DNA of 64,000 bases from Arthrobacter sp. PvP023 (GCF_017832975.1 NZ_JAFIBI010000001.1:2914001-2978000), one strand, 5' to 3'; shown: positions 15,091 through 24,219, counted from the first letter of the stretch. The notes: a model not told the origin generated them from the sequence alone. Numbers and translations: made by a program.

Positions 15091-16743
15091 TCAGTTGTCG
15101 GACCAGCCGTGGCGGTCCACCTGGAGGATATGGTCAGAGCACCTCCAGGCGTTGGCCATGATCGTCAGGGCCGGGTTGATGCCGGTCGCCGTCGGGAAGA
15201 AACTCGCGTCGAAAACGTAGAGGTTTGGTACTTCATGCGAGCGGCACCAGCGGTCCACGACGGACGTCGCCGGATCATTGCCCATCCGGGCGGTGCCCAG
15301 TTCATGCGAGGTGTTGCCCGTGATCCGTTCCATATTGACCGGAATGACCTTCTTCGCCCCGGCAGCCTCGAGGATTTCCCCGTTCTTGGCAACCTGCCAG
15401 CGTTCCTGGGCAAAGTCGTTGGAGTGGGGCGTGTGGGTAATACGGGCCACCGGAAGACCCCATGCGTCTTTGACGTTCGGGTCAAGGTCGACACGGTTGT
15501 CCTCCACCGGCAGGTCGTGCAGGAGGACACCGATTTTCATGCTGTGGTTGAAAAAATCGCGGTCGGCGTCCTTGGCCGCCTGGCCCCACGTAGGCCGGCC
15601 GGGGAAGCTCCAGTTCACCGGGTGGCCGATCATTGACGGGAAAATCAGTGATCCCAGGATGTGGCCCCGGCTCTCGTCCGTCTCGTAGAAGTCGAACGAA
15701 CACAGGCTCATGTAGTGGCCCGCCCACCCGTAAAGCGGGTCGCTGACCTCGCGGTCGAACAAGCCGACCGAGAATGAGTACTGATGGAAGGTGGCGTTCT
15801 TACCGACCATGCCGCTGCCGTTGCCGAGTCCGTCCGGGAAGAGCCCTGACTTCGACATGAGCAGCAGGCGTGGGGTTTCGATGCCGCCGCCACAGACGAT
15901 CACGGCTTTCGCGTGCTGGACGAACTCGTCGCCGTCCTCGTCCTGGTAACGGACACCGGTGGCGCGGCCGTCCTTGCCTACGAGTATCTCGCTCACGTAG
16001 GAATCGGAGCGGAGGTCGTAGCGCCCGGTCGCAACCGCGTCCGGAATGAAGCTGATCAGCGTGGATGACTTGCCTGTTCCCGGGTCCGGGTACTGCTGCC
16101 AGAAGCCGTTCTCACTGAATGGCTGACGTCCCCGATAGGGTTCGGTGACCATGCCCTGCGGCATGGGGAACGTGCCATGCCCGAGCTTTGACATCGCGGT
16201 GGCGAAGGTCCGTCCAATCTGGCTCAGCGGTGATGGCTTGGTGGGGTAGCCGCGGCTGCGCCACGCTTCCCACTTGTTCGCTCCGGCAAGGCCCGACGTG
16301 CCGAACTCCCACTCAACGCGTGTGTAGTACGGCTCCAGTTCGTCATAGGAGATGGGCCAGTCAACCAGGCTTGCGCCCGGAACATCGCCGTGCAGGCTGC
16401 GCAGCTTGAAATCGCTCTCCGCCATACGCGGAACCATGCCACCCCAGTGGGTGGTGCCGCCGCCGACGACCTGCGGCGTGGCGGAAAAGTTGGTGATTTC
16501 CGCCTCTACCTTGTCGTTTGGGCGGTAGGTCCGCGGTTTGATCTTCGGGTCCTGCCAGATGAAATTCCGGTTGAGGAACTTGAGTTCGTCCCCCGAGGCG
16601 TGCTCGGGCTTTAGCCAGGGCCCACGCTCGAGGCCTACCACCTTCAGGCCGGCCTCCGACAGCACCTTTGCCGCGGTTGCCCCGCCGGCGCCCGCACCGA
16701 CGATGACGACATCTACCGGCTCAGGCTGCTTCTTCCTGGTCAT
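15091..16743 (-). CDS. GMC-family flavin dehydrogenase, large subunit
   Basis: The 550-residue protein has the FAD-binding motif VVIVGAGAGGATAAKVLSEA near the N-terminus, the GGGTTHWGGMVPR GMC signature, and the C-terminal active-site region (NTSHELGTARMG and TGINPALTIMA). Family members oxidise a sugar or sugar-acid hydroxyl and pass electrons to a quinone or cytochrome. Pairing with a subunit-3 gene places it with gluconate 2-dehydrogenase or glucoside 3-dehydrogenase enzymes. No signal peptide and no cytochrome c subunit gene are nearby, so the electron acceptor is unknown. It is in an operon with an ABC sugar importer and an aldo/keto reductase. Confidence 0.87.
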   Translation of the reverse strand: MTRKKQPEPVDVVIVGAGAGGATAAKVLSEAGLKVVGLERGPWLKPEHASGDELKFLNRNFIWQDPKIKPRTYRPNDKVEAEITNFSATPQVVGGGTTHWGGMVPRMAESDFKLRSLHGDVPGASLVDWPISYDELEPYYTRVEWEFGTSGLAGANKWEAWRSRGYPTKPSPLSQIGRTFATAMSKLGHGTFPMPQGMVTEPYRGRQPFSENGFWQQYPDPGTGKSSTLISFIPDAVATGRYDLRSDSYVSEILVGKDGRATGVRYQDEDGDEFVQHAKAVIVCGGGIETPRLLLMSKSGLFPDGLGNGSGMVGKNATFHQYSFSVGLFDREVSDPLYGWAGHYMSLCSFDFYETDESRGHILGSLIFPSMIGHPVNWSFPGRPTWGQAAKDADRDFFNHSMKIGVLLHDLPVEDNRVDLDPNVKDAWGLPVARITHTPHSNDFAQERWQVAKNGEILEAAGAKKVIPVNMERITGNTSHELGTARMGNDPATSVVDRWCRSHEVPNLYVFDASFFPTATGINPALTIMANAWRCSDHILQVDRHGWSDN

Positions 16744-16786
16744 TGCTTCGTTTCCTTTCGTAAATTCCTGCTACCCGCCCCGGTAG

Positions 16787-17737
16787 TTAGACCGTCACGG
16801 CTTCGATGCCGTTGCGTCCCTCGCGTGCAAGGGGCAGGAGCTGGTCCCAGAGTTCCTGGGGGATGTCGTGGTTGAGCAGGCCGAGGGTCTCCTCGACCCG
16901 GCCCGGCTGGGACATTCCGACGATGGTCGACGCCACGCGCTCATCACGGACCGAGAATTGCAGGGCAGCTGCTGCCAGCGGGACGCCGTGCTGCCCGCAC
17001 AGTTCTTCCATGCGCAGGACCCTGTCGATCGTCGCCTGGTCCACGGGCGCGTAGCAGTACCGCGGGACGGCCCTCGGTCCCTTGACGAGCATCCCGCCGC
17101 CGAACGGGGCGGCGTTGACGAAGGCGACTCCGCGGCGGGCCGCGTCTTCCAGGAGCGGCTCGGCGGTCTGTTCAACGAGGGTGTAGCGGTTGTGACTGAT
17201 GACGGCGTCGAATGCGTCCGTGGCCAGGTACTGCAGCTCCAGGTCGATCGGGCCCCCGGCTACGCCCAGGTACTGGATAACACCCTGGTCCCGGAGATCG
17301 ATGAGGGCTTCCAGCGGTCCGCCCTTGGCCACCCCCTCCTCGAAGGAGATCTTCTCGGGGTCGTGCAGGTAGACGAGCTGGAGTCTATCGAGGCCGAGGC
17401 GCTCGAGGCTCTCCTCGATTGAACGGCGGACACGGTCCCCGGAGAAGTCGGCGCTGCCGGGAAGCGGGTCGACTTTCGTGGCGACGACGTAACCCTCGGG
17501 GATGCCGCCGCGCTCGGCGATGGCCCGGCCAATCCGCTCTTCACTTGCACCCCCGCCGTACTCATTCGACGTATCAATGAAGGTAAAGGGCCCGTCGAAG
17601 ACACGCTGAATAGTAGCGACGGCGGTGTCTTCATCGACCTCGTAACCGTATTGGGCGGGAAAGCTGCCGAGCGCACTGGTACCGACACATATATCGGAGA
17701 CGGTCAGGCTGGTGCGGCCAAAGGGGCGAATGGACAT
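16787..17737 (-). CDS. aldo/keto reductase (D-threo-aldose 1-dehydrogenase-like)
   Basis: The 316-residue (beta/alpha)8 enzyme has the AKR tetrad visible as Asp55 and Tyr60 in FIDTSNEYGGG, Lys88 in VVATKVD and His125 in LVYLHDPE. The family resemblance is to L-fucose / D-threo-aldose 1-dehydrogenases and pyridoxal 4-dehydrogenase, which oxidise free aldoses at C1 with NAD(P)+. In this operon it may oxidise the imported sugar to a lactone, or reduce a keto-sugar made by the GMC enzyme. It lies between the permease and GMC genes with short gaps. Confidence 0.85.
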   Translation of the reverse strand: MSIRPFGRTSLTVSDICVGTSALGSFPAQYGYEVDEDTAVATIQRVFDGPFTFIDTSNEYGGGASEERIGRAIAERGGIPEGYVVATKVDPLPGSADFSGDRVRRSIEESLERLGLDRLQLVYLHDPEKISFEEGVAKGGPLEALIDLRDQGVIQYLGVAGGPIDLELQYLATDAFDAVISHNRYTLVEQTAEPLLEDAARRGVAFVNAAPFGGGMLVKGPRAVPRYCYAPVDQATIDRVLRMEELCGQHGVPLAAAALQFSVRDERVASTIVGMSQPGRVEETLGLLNHDIPQELWDQLLPLAREGRNGIEAVTV

Positions 17738-17781
17738 GGTTCCTGCTTTCTGGAGCTGAATGGGAAGACGGGGGTAGGCGG

Positions 17782-18846
17782 TCAGACGGCGCGGGTGCGC
17801 GGGAAATGTTTCGAGAAGAATCCGGAGATCCTCTGGACGCCGCCTGCGCTGGAGAGGAAGACGGCGAGGATGATGACTGCGCCCTTGATGACCAGCTGCG
17901 GCTCGGAGGAGATCCCGACGAGGTTCATGATGTTGATGATGGTGGTCAGGATGAACACCCCGATCACCGCGTTCAGGGGATCACCCTTTCCGCCCATGAG
18001 GGAGGCGCCGCCCACGACGACGGCTGCGATGGCGTCGAGCTCGTAACCTACACCGATGAGCGAGCTTCCCTGCCTCAGCTGGGAGGCGGCGATGAGGCCT
18101 GCCAGGCCGGCGAGCACCCCGGAGATGGTGTAGGTGATGATCAGGTTCCGTGCGACCGGCAGGCCCGAAAGCCGCGAGGCTTCAGGGTTGCCGCCAATAG
18201 CGTAGAGCGAGCGGCCGAACGTAGTGTATTTGGCCACGAGCGCCGCGGCCACGGCCACGATAATGAAGATCAGGACGGGGTGGCGGATCCCGAGGAAGCT
18301 GCCGCGGGAGAAGGTCTCAATGATCCACTGGTCGCGGATCTCGATCAGGCTTGTTGACTGGATGATGTAGCTGAAGCCCTTGACGGCGCTCATCATGGCG
18401 AGCGTGGCGATGAACGGGGGGATGTTCAACCAAACGACGAGGATGCCGTTGATCAGTCCGGCTGCAGCGCAGCAGGCAAGCACGAACACAACGGACGCGC
18501 CGGCGGGCATCCCGGCCTGCAAGGTCAGTGCCGTGATTACCGTGGACATGGCGAGGATCGAGCCTACGGAGAGGTCAATTCCGCCCGTCAGGATGACAAA
18601 ATATTGGCCGATCGCCAGCACGACGACGATCGAGGCGGCCGTGATCACGTTCTCGGCATTGCGGAACGTCAAGAAGTCGTCGGAGACGTAGTAGCCCACC
18701 GCGATGATCGCGAGAAGCACGAGGATAAGGTAGCTCTTTGGCAGGGCGCGGAGGGCGCTGCCCCGCAGTCGGGAGCTGATACTTGCTGAGGGCGATGGGG
18801 AGGGCGCGCCGCTCTTTGGCGGCAGGGACGACAAGGTCCGGGACAT
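17782..18846 (-). CDS. sugar ABC transporter permease (RbsC type), cluster 1
   Basis: ATG at 18846 is preceded by AGGAGT. The frame remains open further upstream but that part is antisense to the ATPase gene. The 354-residue product has about eight to ten hydrophobic segments and the signature GGIDLSVGSILAMSTVI of the RbsC/XylH family, with AIGGNPEASRLSGL in a cytoplasmic loop. It forms the homodimeric membrane channel for a pentose or hexose-type substrate, working with the ATPase and binding protein encoded upstream. Confidence 0.92.
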   Translation of the reverse strand: MSRTLSSLPPKSGAPSPSPSASISSRLRGSALRALPKSYLILVLLAIIAVGYYVSDDFLTFRNAENVITAASIVVVLAIGQYFVILTGGIDLSVGSILAMSTVITALTLQAGMPAGASVVFVLACCAAAGLINGILVVWLNIPPFIATLAMMSAVKGFSYIIQSTSLIEIRDQWIIETFSRGSFLGIRHPVLIFIIVAVAAALVAKYTTFGRSLYAIGGNPEASRLSGLPVARNLIITYTISGVLAGLAGLIAASQLRQGSSLIGVGYELDAIAAVVVGGASLMGGKGDPLNAVIGVFILTTIINIMNLVGISSEPQLVIKGAVIILAVFLSSAGGVQRISGFFSKHFPRTRAV

Positions 18847-18884
18847 GGTTGTACTCCTGAATAGAAACTGATTGAGGGGGGCCG

Positions 18885-20468
18885 TCAGGCGAAGCGCTCG
18901 AGAATGGCGTTGCCGGAGGGGTCGATGTCGTCGTGATCGAGTTCGGCGACGACTTTGCCGCGCGCCATCACGAGGACGCGATCGCACATCATCGCCTCCG
19001 TAATCTCCGAGCTCGCCACCACGACGGTTCCTCCCGCCTGGGCGAACTCGCGGATGAGCTCGTACATGTCCTCCTTCGCCCCGACGTCCACGCCGCGGGT
19101 TGGTTCGTCGCACACGAGGATGCGCGACTGGCGGACAAGCCAGCGGGCCAGGATGGCCTTCTGCTGCGTTCCCCCGCTCAGCGTTTTGAGCGGTTGGTGC
19201 ACCCCGGACACCTTCATGCCGAGCCGGGCCACCATCTCCCCGGCCACACTGCGCTCCCGCCGGGACTGGATCACGCTCAGCCTGCTGAATTGCGGCAGGC
19301 TGGCGAGCGTGATGTTGCCTGCAACACCCATGTCCGGGATGAAGCCCGCTGCCTTGCGGTCCTGCGGCAGCAGTCCGATCCCCCGGCGGATCGCGTCGCG
19401 GGGGGCACGGAAGTCCACCGCTTTCCCATCGACGCGGATCTCGCCGGAGGTCCGCCTTCTCGCACCGGCGATGAGGCCGGCCAGTTCTGACTGGCCGCTG
19501 CCGATGAGCCCGGAGATGCCGAGCACTTCGCCTTCACGCAGCTCGAACGACACCCTGTCCACATGCCCCTGCTCGGAGAGGTCGCGGGCAGAGAGAATGA
19601 CATTCTCCCGGGGACCGGCCCCCAGGCTGGGCGAGCGTTCCCCGCGGAGGGCCGCATCGGCAATGGAGCCTTCAAGGCTCTTGCCGACCATTGCCGTGAC
19701 GACGTCGGCGGGCTTGGAACTTGCCGTTATCAGGTCGGCGGCGTTCACGCCATCGCGCAGCACGGTGACGGCGTCACAGAGCGAAAACAGCTCATCCATG
19801 CGGTGCGAAATGTATAGCAGCGTCACGCCTTGTTCCGAAAGGGAGCGGAGGACGGTGAACAGCCGCTCGACATCGGGCAAGGGCAAGGTGGAGGTGGGTT
19901 CATCCAGGAGCAGGACCCGGGCGTCCTTGTGCAGGGCCTTGGCCAACTCCACGGCCTGTTGTTCCGCTGTGGAGTAACTTCCCACGGGGCGGCGGACATC
20001 GAGATGGAAACCTACGCGGTCCAGCGCGGTCCGGGCTTCGGCCTGCATGCGCTGCCAGTCGACGGAGGCCCCCGCCCGTCGAGGCAGCTGGCCAAGGAAG
20101 ATATTCTCCGCCACCGAAAGGGACGGCACGAGCGAGAGTTCCTGGTAAATGGTGTGGATCCCGGCGCGCTGGGCGTCCATCGGATCACGGAAGCGCTGAA
20201 ACTCGCCGCCAAGGCGTATGCTTCCGCTGTCCGGGGACTCCGCTCCGGAGAGAATCTTGACGAGTGTCGACTTGCCTGCGCCGTTCTGCCCGGCAAGTGC
20301 ATGAATGGATCCACGGGCGACGCTGAAGCTGACTCCCTTCAGCGCCTGGACGCCAGGATAGGACTTGGTGACGCCATCGAGCCGCAGCTCCGAAGCGCCG
20401 TCGTGGGTGTCTCGTGCCGTCTCCGCCGCTGCGGTGGAAGGCGAGACCGGGTTATGGGCGAGCATCAT
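18885..20468 (-). CDS. sugar ABC transporter ATP-binding protein (RbsA/XylG type), cluster 1
   Basis: Two fused ABC domains occupy 527 residues. The first has Walker A GQNGAGKST (about 60-68) and Walker B VLLLDEPTSTL. The second has the usual degenerate P-loop GLIGSGQSE, the signature SGGTQQK and ILVCDEPTRGVDVG. It powers import through the downstream permease. AGGAGC touches the first of two consecutive ATGs, so the second (20465) may be the true start. The leader of ~25 residues before the first ABC domain is slightly longer than usual. Confidence 0.93.
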   Translation of the reverse strand: MMLAHNPVSPSTAAAETARDTHDGASELRLDGVTKSYPGVQALKGVSFSVARGSIHALAGQNGAGKSTLVKILSGAESPDSGSIRLGGEFQRFRDPMDAQRAGIHTIYQELSLVPSLSVAENIFLGQLPRRAGASVDWQRMQAEARTALDRVGFHLDVRRPVGSYSTAEQQAVELAKALHKDARVLLLDEPTSTLPLPDVERLFTVLRSLSEQGVTLLYISHRMDELFSLCDAVTVLRDGVNAADLITASSKPADVVTAMVGKSLEGSIADAALRGERSPSLGAGPRENVILSARDLSEQGHVDRVSFELREGEVLGISGLIGSGQSELAGLIAGARRRTSGEIRVDGKAVDFRAPRDAIRRGIGLLPQDRKAAGFIPDMGVAGNITLASLPQFSRLSVIQSRRERSVAGEMVARLGMKVSGVHQPLKTLSGGTQQKAILARWLVRQSRILVCDEPTRGVDVGAKEDMYELIREFAQAGGTVVVASSEITEAMMCDRVLVMARGKVVAELDHDDIDPSGNAILERFA

Positions 20469-20528
20469 GCTCCTTATATAGGGCTCTGGATGGATCGGCC
20501 GGCCGCGGGGCGGCGCCGGTCAGGGAGC

Positions 20529-21623
20529 TCAGTTTTTTGCGCGGACGTAGGTGTCCGAGGGGACGTAGTACTCTGGCGCCTCGACGGGCGTGATCACCGT
20601 CGTGTCGATGTAGTTCGTCTTGTCCGGGCACTGGGACTGGTCGCCATTGAAGGCGGCAAGTGCCATCCGTACGGCGGCAACTCCCTGGTCCCACGGCTGG
20701 TTGGACGCGTCGGCCTGCAACGGACCCTTGGGGTCGTCCACCATTTCCTTAATGGCTCCCATGCCGCCGTCGTAGCTGGCCATGATGATCCCGTCGCCCC
20801 AGAGCCCGGCCTGCTGAAGCCCCTGGACAATGCCGCCGTGCATGACGTCGCTCATGCTGTAAATGACCTTGAGGTCCGGGTTGGCGGTGGCAACGTCCCG
20901 TATCGGGGCGAGCGCCTTGTCCGGCTTCCACTCCCCGTACTTCGTTTCGAGCTTCACCGTGGTGACGCCCGGGTGCTTTTCCATCACGCGGTTCCAGCCA
21001 GCCATAAAGCCGTTAAACCGCAGGTCGCTCAGCACGTCACCCGGGAAGCCTCCGATACCGACAAGCTTGATCTGGCCGTTGTCACCGTACTTCTCGAGCG
21101 CCTTCTGGGCAGCGACTTCCCCGGCGAGTGAACCGGTATGTTCCTGGTCCTCCGCAACGTAGCAGAACATGTCTGGGACCAGCGACTTATCCAGACTTGA
21201 GTTGACGGTGACGACAGGTATGCCTGCATCCTTAAGCGCTTGAACTGAGGGGCCGACGCCGATCGGGTCGTTCGGGTTCATGACGACGACGTCCACGCCC
21301 TTGGTGATGAGGGTCTGCACGTCAGCGTTCTGCCGGACGGTGTCACCATTAGCATCAAGCAACTCGAGTCGCGCCCCGACCTTGCTTGCCTCGGCCTGAC
21401 CGCCCTCGACAAGGGTCTTCCACCAGTCACTGCCGCTGATGCCTCGCTGGCTCCAGCCGATGACCAGTCCCTTGCCTGTTGCCTTCGCCTCCTCATCGGC
21501 GGCGGCAGCCGCCCCACTCTTGCAGCCAGCGAGTCCGAGCGTTGCGACAGTCAGGATTGAAGCGCAAAGGGCCGCCGCGGCCAGCCTACTGCTCCGACGG
21601 GTTCCAGTTTTGGTTCTTTGCAT
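20529..21623 (-). CDS. sugar ABC transporter substrate-binding lipoprotein, cluster 1
   Basis: The start is ATG at 21623 with AAGGAAG 8 nt upstream; an in-frame codon at 21632 is less likely. The lipobox TLGLAGC puts the lipidated cysteine at about residue 34. The mature protein is a type-1 periplasmic binding protein (VIGWSQRGISGSDWWKTL, GVDVVVMNPNDPIGVG, IPVVTVNSSLD) of the ribose / galactose / autoinducer-2 group. It captures a sugar outside the membrane for the importer. It is the first gene of the operon, with LacI-type operators in the ~210 bp upstream. Confidence 0.92.
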   Translation of the reverse strand: MQRTKTGTRRSSRLAAAALCASILTVATLGLAGCKSGAAAAADEEAKATGKGLVIGWSQRGISGSDWWKTLVEGGQAEASKVGARLELLDANGDTVRQNADVQTLITKGVDVVVMNPNDPIGVGPSVQALKDAGIPVVTVNSSLDKSLVPDMFCYVAEDQEHTGSLAGEVAAQKALEKYGDNGQIKLVGIGGFPGDVLSDLRFNGFMAGWNRVMEKHPGVTTVKLETKYGEWKPDKALAPIRDVATANPDLKVIYSMSDVMHGGIVQGLQQAGLWGDGIIMASYDGGMGAIKEMVDDPKGPLQADASNQPWDQGVAAVRMALAAFNGDQSQCPDKTNYIDTTVITPVEAPEYYVPSDTYVRAKN

Positions 21624-21687
21624 GAACAACACTTCCTTGTGTTCGTGAGTGCCCCAGTTTGGGGCTTCGTGAGCTAAGTTACACCGT

Positions 21688-21835
21688 GAGTTAGCGCACT
21701 ATCAAGAGCTTTCAAGAAATATGTTAAGGACTTCGAATCTCGCTGGCTAGGGATCAAGATAAGCGCAAGCAAAGGGATTTTACTCATTGTCTGGTACTCA
21801 ATTTAGCCGTAGCATTGTTGAGTTACCGCTAATTC
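21688..21835. promoter_or_regulatory. operator region of the cluster 1 operon
   Basis: GAGTTACCGCTAATTC at 21820-21835 matches 14 of 16 bases of the perfect palindrome found upstream of the amidase. A half-site GAGTTAGCGC occurs at 21688-21697, 65 bp before the first start codon. Both lie upstream of the minus-strand operon and are likely targets of the LacI protein encoded at 13197-14342. Confidence 0.6.
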
Positions 21836-21839
21836 AAGC

Positions 21840-22367
21840 CCTCTAGGGGAGCTGCCGGAAGGAGGGGTTGCGCCCAAATACGGGAGGCGAGGCTCGCTCC
21901 GGCAGCAACCCGAGCGACATGGGGAACGTGGCCGCCTCAGGCGGTGTGGGCGTATCTTTCGCGGATCCAGGCAAGCCGTTAGGCGTCGATCCGTGAGGGG
22001 TCCTTCACGGTGAATTCATTGTGCCACCAGTAGGCCGACGCAGGCTCGGCTCTGTGAATCCGTGCCTATTCGAGTTCCCTAGTCAGGACAGTGCTGACCA
22101 GAATCGCACCACGACGCGGATGGATACCAAGAAACGCACGCCCGTGGACTGCGTGGAACGACGACACGTTCTCCTACAGCTCACACCCCCGCCAGCGCAG
22201 ATATCTTGTCCAGAAGCGAACCGTATACGGTGGAAGAATTCCGGCCGCCATCAATGCGTTCTCTTGCTGTGCGAGGCATTTCATCAACCATACGACCGAA
22301 GGACGCAGCACATACTCCGACAACGCGAACGGTCGTCAGACGGGACTAACCGGATGCATGCTGCCGC
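21840..22367. other. intergenic stretch with gene debris
   Basis: Apart from the short minus-strand remnant at 21937-22060 there is no recognisable gene. Frames in 22100-22360 have no family character. The stretch separates two independent LacI-controlled modules. Confidence 0.4.
21937..22060 (-). pseudogene. C-terminal gene remnant with in-frame stop
   Basis: The minus-strand frame reads ASAYWWHNEFTVKDPSRIDA, then a TAA, then RLAWIRERYAHTA and a normal stop. The text on both sides of the internal stop is protein-like and in one frame, so this looks like the tail of a decayed gene. The family is not recognised. Confidence 0.35.
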
Positions 22368-23474
22368 TCACGTTTTGTTTGGAGGCGTTCCAGGTGTGTT
22401 TTGGTGAGGTGCTTTGGGGGTGGCACGAGTGGCGCTGCTGCGCACTACAAGCGTCGGCGTGATTGGCGTACGGTCGACGTCCCGGCCCTCCATGGCGCCG
22501 AGGAGCACCTCCGTGCTCATAAGTGCCAGCGCGGTAAAGTCCTGGCGCACGGTGGTCAGGGGCGGCAGGAAATAGTCTGACCCTTCGATGTCGTCGAATC
22601 CGACGACACTGACGTCGTCCGGGACGCGGATGCCGTTTTCGGCGAGAGCGCGAATAAGCCCAAGGGCGGTATGGTCGCTGGCTGCGAAGATCGCCTGAGG
22701 GATCCTTCCCTCCCGGACGAGCTGGAGGCCCGTCTCGTAGGCCCATTTGGGGCTCCAGTCGCCCTCGATGCACAGTCCTGGTGCAAGTCCGGCATCACGG
22801 AGCGCGGCCTCCCAGCCGCGCTTGCGTACGCGTCCGTCGAACCAGTCCATGGAGCCGGCGAAGTGGGCGATGTCGGTGTGGCCCAGGTCTATGAGGTGCT
22901 GGGTGGCCAGCCTCGCTCCGAGCTCCTGGTTTTCTGAGTATGTGAAGACGTTTGGAGTTGATGATGCTCCGGCCGCAATCATCTCCACTGGTACACGGCA
23001 TGAGGCGTTCCAGACAGCTGCTGCCATGTCGACGAGAGGTGCGATGACTATGATCCCCCCGACGCCGGTATCGTCCAGGGTGTCGAGGGCGGCTTGCACA
23101 GACTCTTCATAGGGTTTTTCGACACTGATAACGGTTGTGGCGTAGCCCTTCTTACGCGCAATGTTCTCAAGGGCCATGAGCGTCCCGACAGGGCCGAATC
23201 GTGGCGAGCCGTCCGAGAGTATGCCGATGGAAGTTGACCGGCTGGTGACCAGCGCGGTCGCGGCCCGATTCCGCCGGTACCCGATGTCTTTAACGATCTG
23301 CAGAACTCGTTCGCGAGTTGAAGCACTGACGTCCGGCGCGTTGTTGAGGACTCGCGAAACAGTCCCGAATGAGACGCCAGCGATTTGTGCCACATCGTTG
23401 ATAGTCGGCTTCCGCCGCAAGGAAGTGTCCGGAAGTCGCTCATTCGCCTCGCGGGGGATCGCTGTTCCTCTCAC
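22368..23474 (-). CDS. LacI-family transcriptional repressor (cluster 2)
   Basis: GTG at 23474 is chosen because AGGAGAGC stands directly upstream; an earlier in-frame codon at 23594 would run through the operator region. The 368-residue product has the HTH PTINDVAQIAGVSFGTVSRV, the hinge GYRRNRAATALVTSR and a sugar-binding core ending in DDVSVVGFDDIEGSDYF. It is divergent from the operon that starts at 23684, and the intergenic region carries three copies of a palindromic operator. It therefore very likely represses that operon, and perhaps itself, until a sugar from the pathway binds. Confidence 0.9.
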   Translation of the reverse strand: MRGTAIPREANERLPDTSLRRKPTINDVAQIAGVSFGTVSRVLNNAPDVSASTRERVLQIVKDIGYRRNRAATALVTSRSTSIGILSDGSPRFGPVGTLMALENIARKKGYATTVISVEKPYEESVQAALDTLDDTGVGGIIVIAPLVDMAAAVWNASCRVPVEMIAAGASSTPNVFTYSENQELGARLATQHLIDLGHTDIAHFAGSMDWFDGRVRKRGWEAALRDAGLAPGLCIEGDWSPKWAYETGLQLVREGRIPQAIFAASDHTALGLIRALAENGIRVPDDVSVVGFDDIEGSDYFLPPLTTVRQDFTALALMSTEVLLGAMEGRDVDRTPITPTLVVRSSATRATPKAPHQNTPGTPPNKT

Positions 23475-23583
23475 GTGCTCTCCTGTCCTGCACTGGCCGG
23501 GCCGAGTCCGCGGTCGTTGCGTGCGTCTTAATCTTACGTCGCCGCGGGCTTCCCGAAACTCAAACCGGCCCGGAGCGTGATGG

Positions 23584-23654
23584 TTGACACACACGTCCGT
23601 AAACGTTTACGATTTGGAGCGTAAACGTTTACGGTATCGGCGTAAACGTTGACG
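23584..23654 (+). promoter_or_regulatory. promoter with three phased LacI-type operators
   Basis: TTGACA at 23584-23589 and TACGAT at 23608-23613 (18-bp spacer) form a plausible promoter for the 23684 operon. CGTAAACGTTTACG occurs at 23598-23611 and 23620-23633, and CGTAAACGTTGACG at 23641-23654. The copies start 22 and 21 bp apart, two helical turns each, so repressor dimers would align on one face. The first overlaps the -10 element. Confidence 0.8.
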
Positions 23655-23683
23655 GAGTCAGACTTCAACGAAGAGGGAACGGT

Positions 23684-24169
23684 ATGAGCAACACCATCGT
23701 CGATGCACTTTTACTCGATCCCAGCGTTGGGCTACGAAATATTGACCCTGCCCAGTGGGCCAATTTGGAAGTGCTCCTGACGGACGCAGCACGTGATGAT
23801 CTCGCAGCCGCTGTCCGCACCTTCGTCTCCGCAGGCTCCTCGGGCGTCGTCGGCATCTTCGATGACAACCTCCTTTGGGCGAGCCTGGTGGTCTCCGTCG
23901 ACCAATCAGGCGCGCCGACGTCACTGTCAACCATTGACGGCTCGGTCACCGAGACAGCCGGCGCTGAAATGACCAAAGCGGCAGGCGAAGCGGTCCGGTG
24001 GGTTCAAGCCCATCACGGACCGTGTTCCCTGGGCCTCTTCGTCGACAAAGTGCGGGCAGAGGCGGTCCTGACGTCGTCAGACAAGGCCGCTGCTATCCGC
24101 ACGGCCGCCGCCGCCGGCGGGCTCGTCCTCTCGCCGGTTCCCCCGGCCCTCGCCATAGCCCTGGCCTGA
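23684..24169 (+). CDS. unknown 161-residue protein, first gene of the cluster 2 operon
   Basis: ATG at 23684 is preceded by AGAGGGAACGGT. The soluble product has no signal peptide. The pattern is alternating helices and strands (AARDDLAAAVRTFVSAG, GVVGIFDDNLLWASLVVSVD, AAAGGLVLSPVPPALAIALA), suggesting one compact alpha/beta domain. I do not recognise a family. Its place directly behind the operators and 50 bp before the binding-protein gene indicates a dedicated role in uptake or metabolism of the same sugar, for example as a regulator or small enzyme. Confidence 0.7.
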   Translation: MSNTIVDALLLDPSVGLRNIDPAQWANLEVLLTDAARDDLAAAVRTFVSAGSSGVVGIFDDNLLWASLVVSVDQSGAPTSLSTIDGSVTETAGAEMTKAAGEAVRWVQAHHGPCSLGLFVDKVRAEAVLTSSDKAAAIRTAAAAGGLVLSPVPPALAIALA

Positions 24170-24219
24170 CCCAACACCACCATCCCACCTATCCATACAC
24201 TCACAAGCACTGGAGAACA

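Noticed and set aside
18847..19113. N-terminal extension of the cluster 1 permease
   Set aside because: It overlaps the ATPase gene in another frame, is arginine-rich and non-hydrophobic; ATG 18846 has a good ribosome site.
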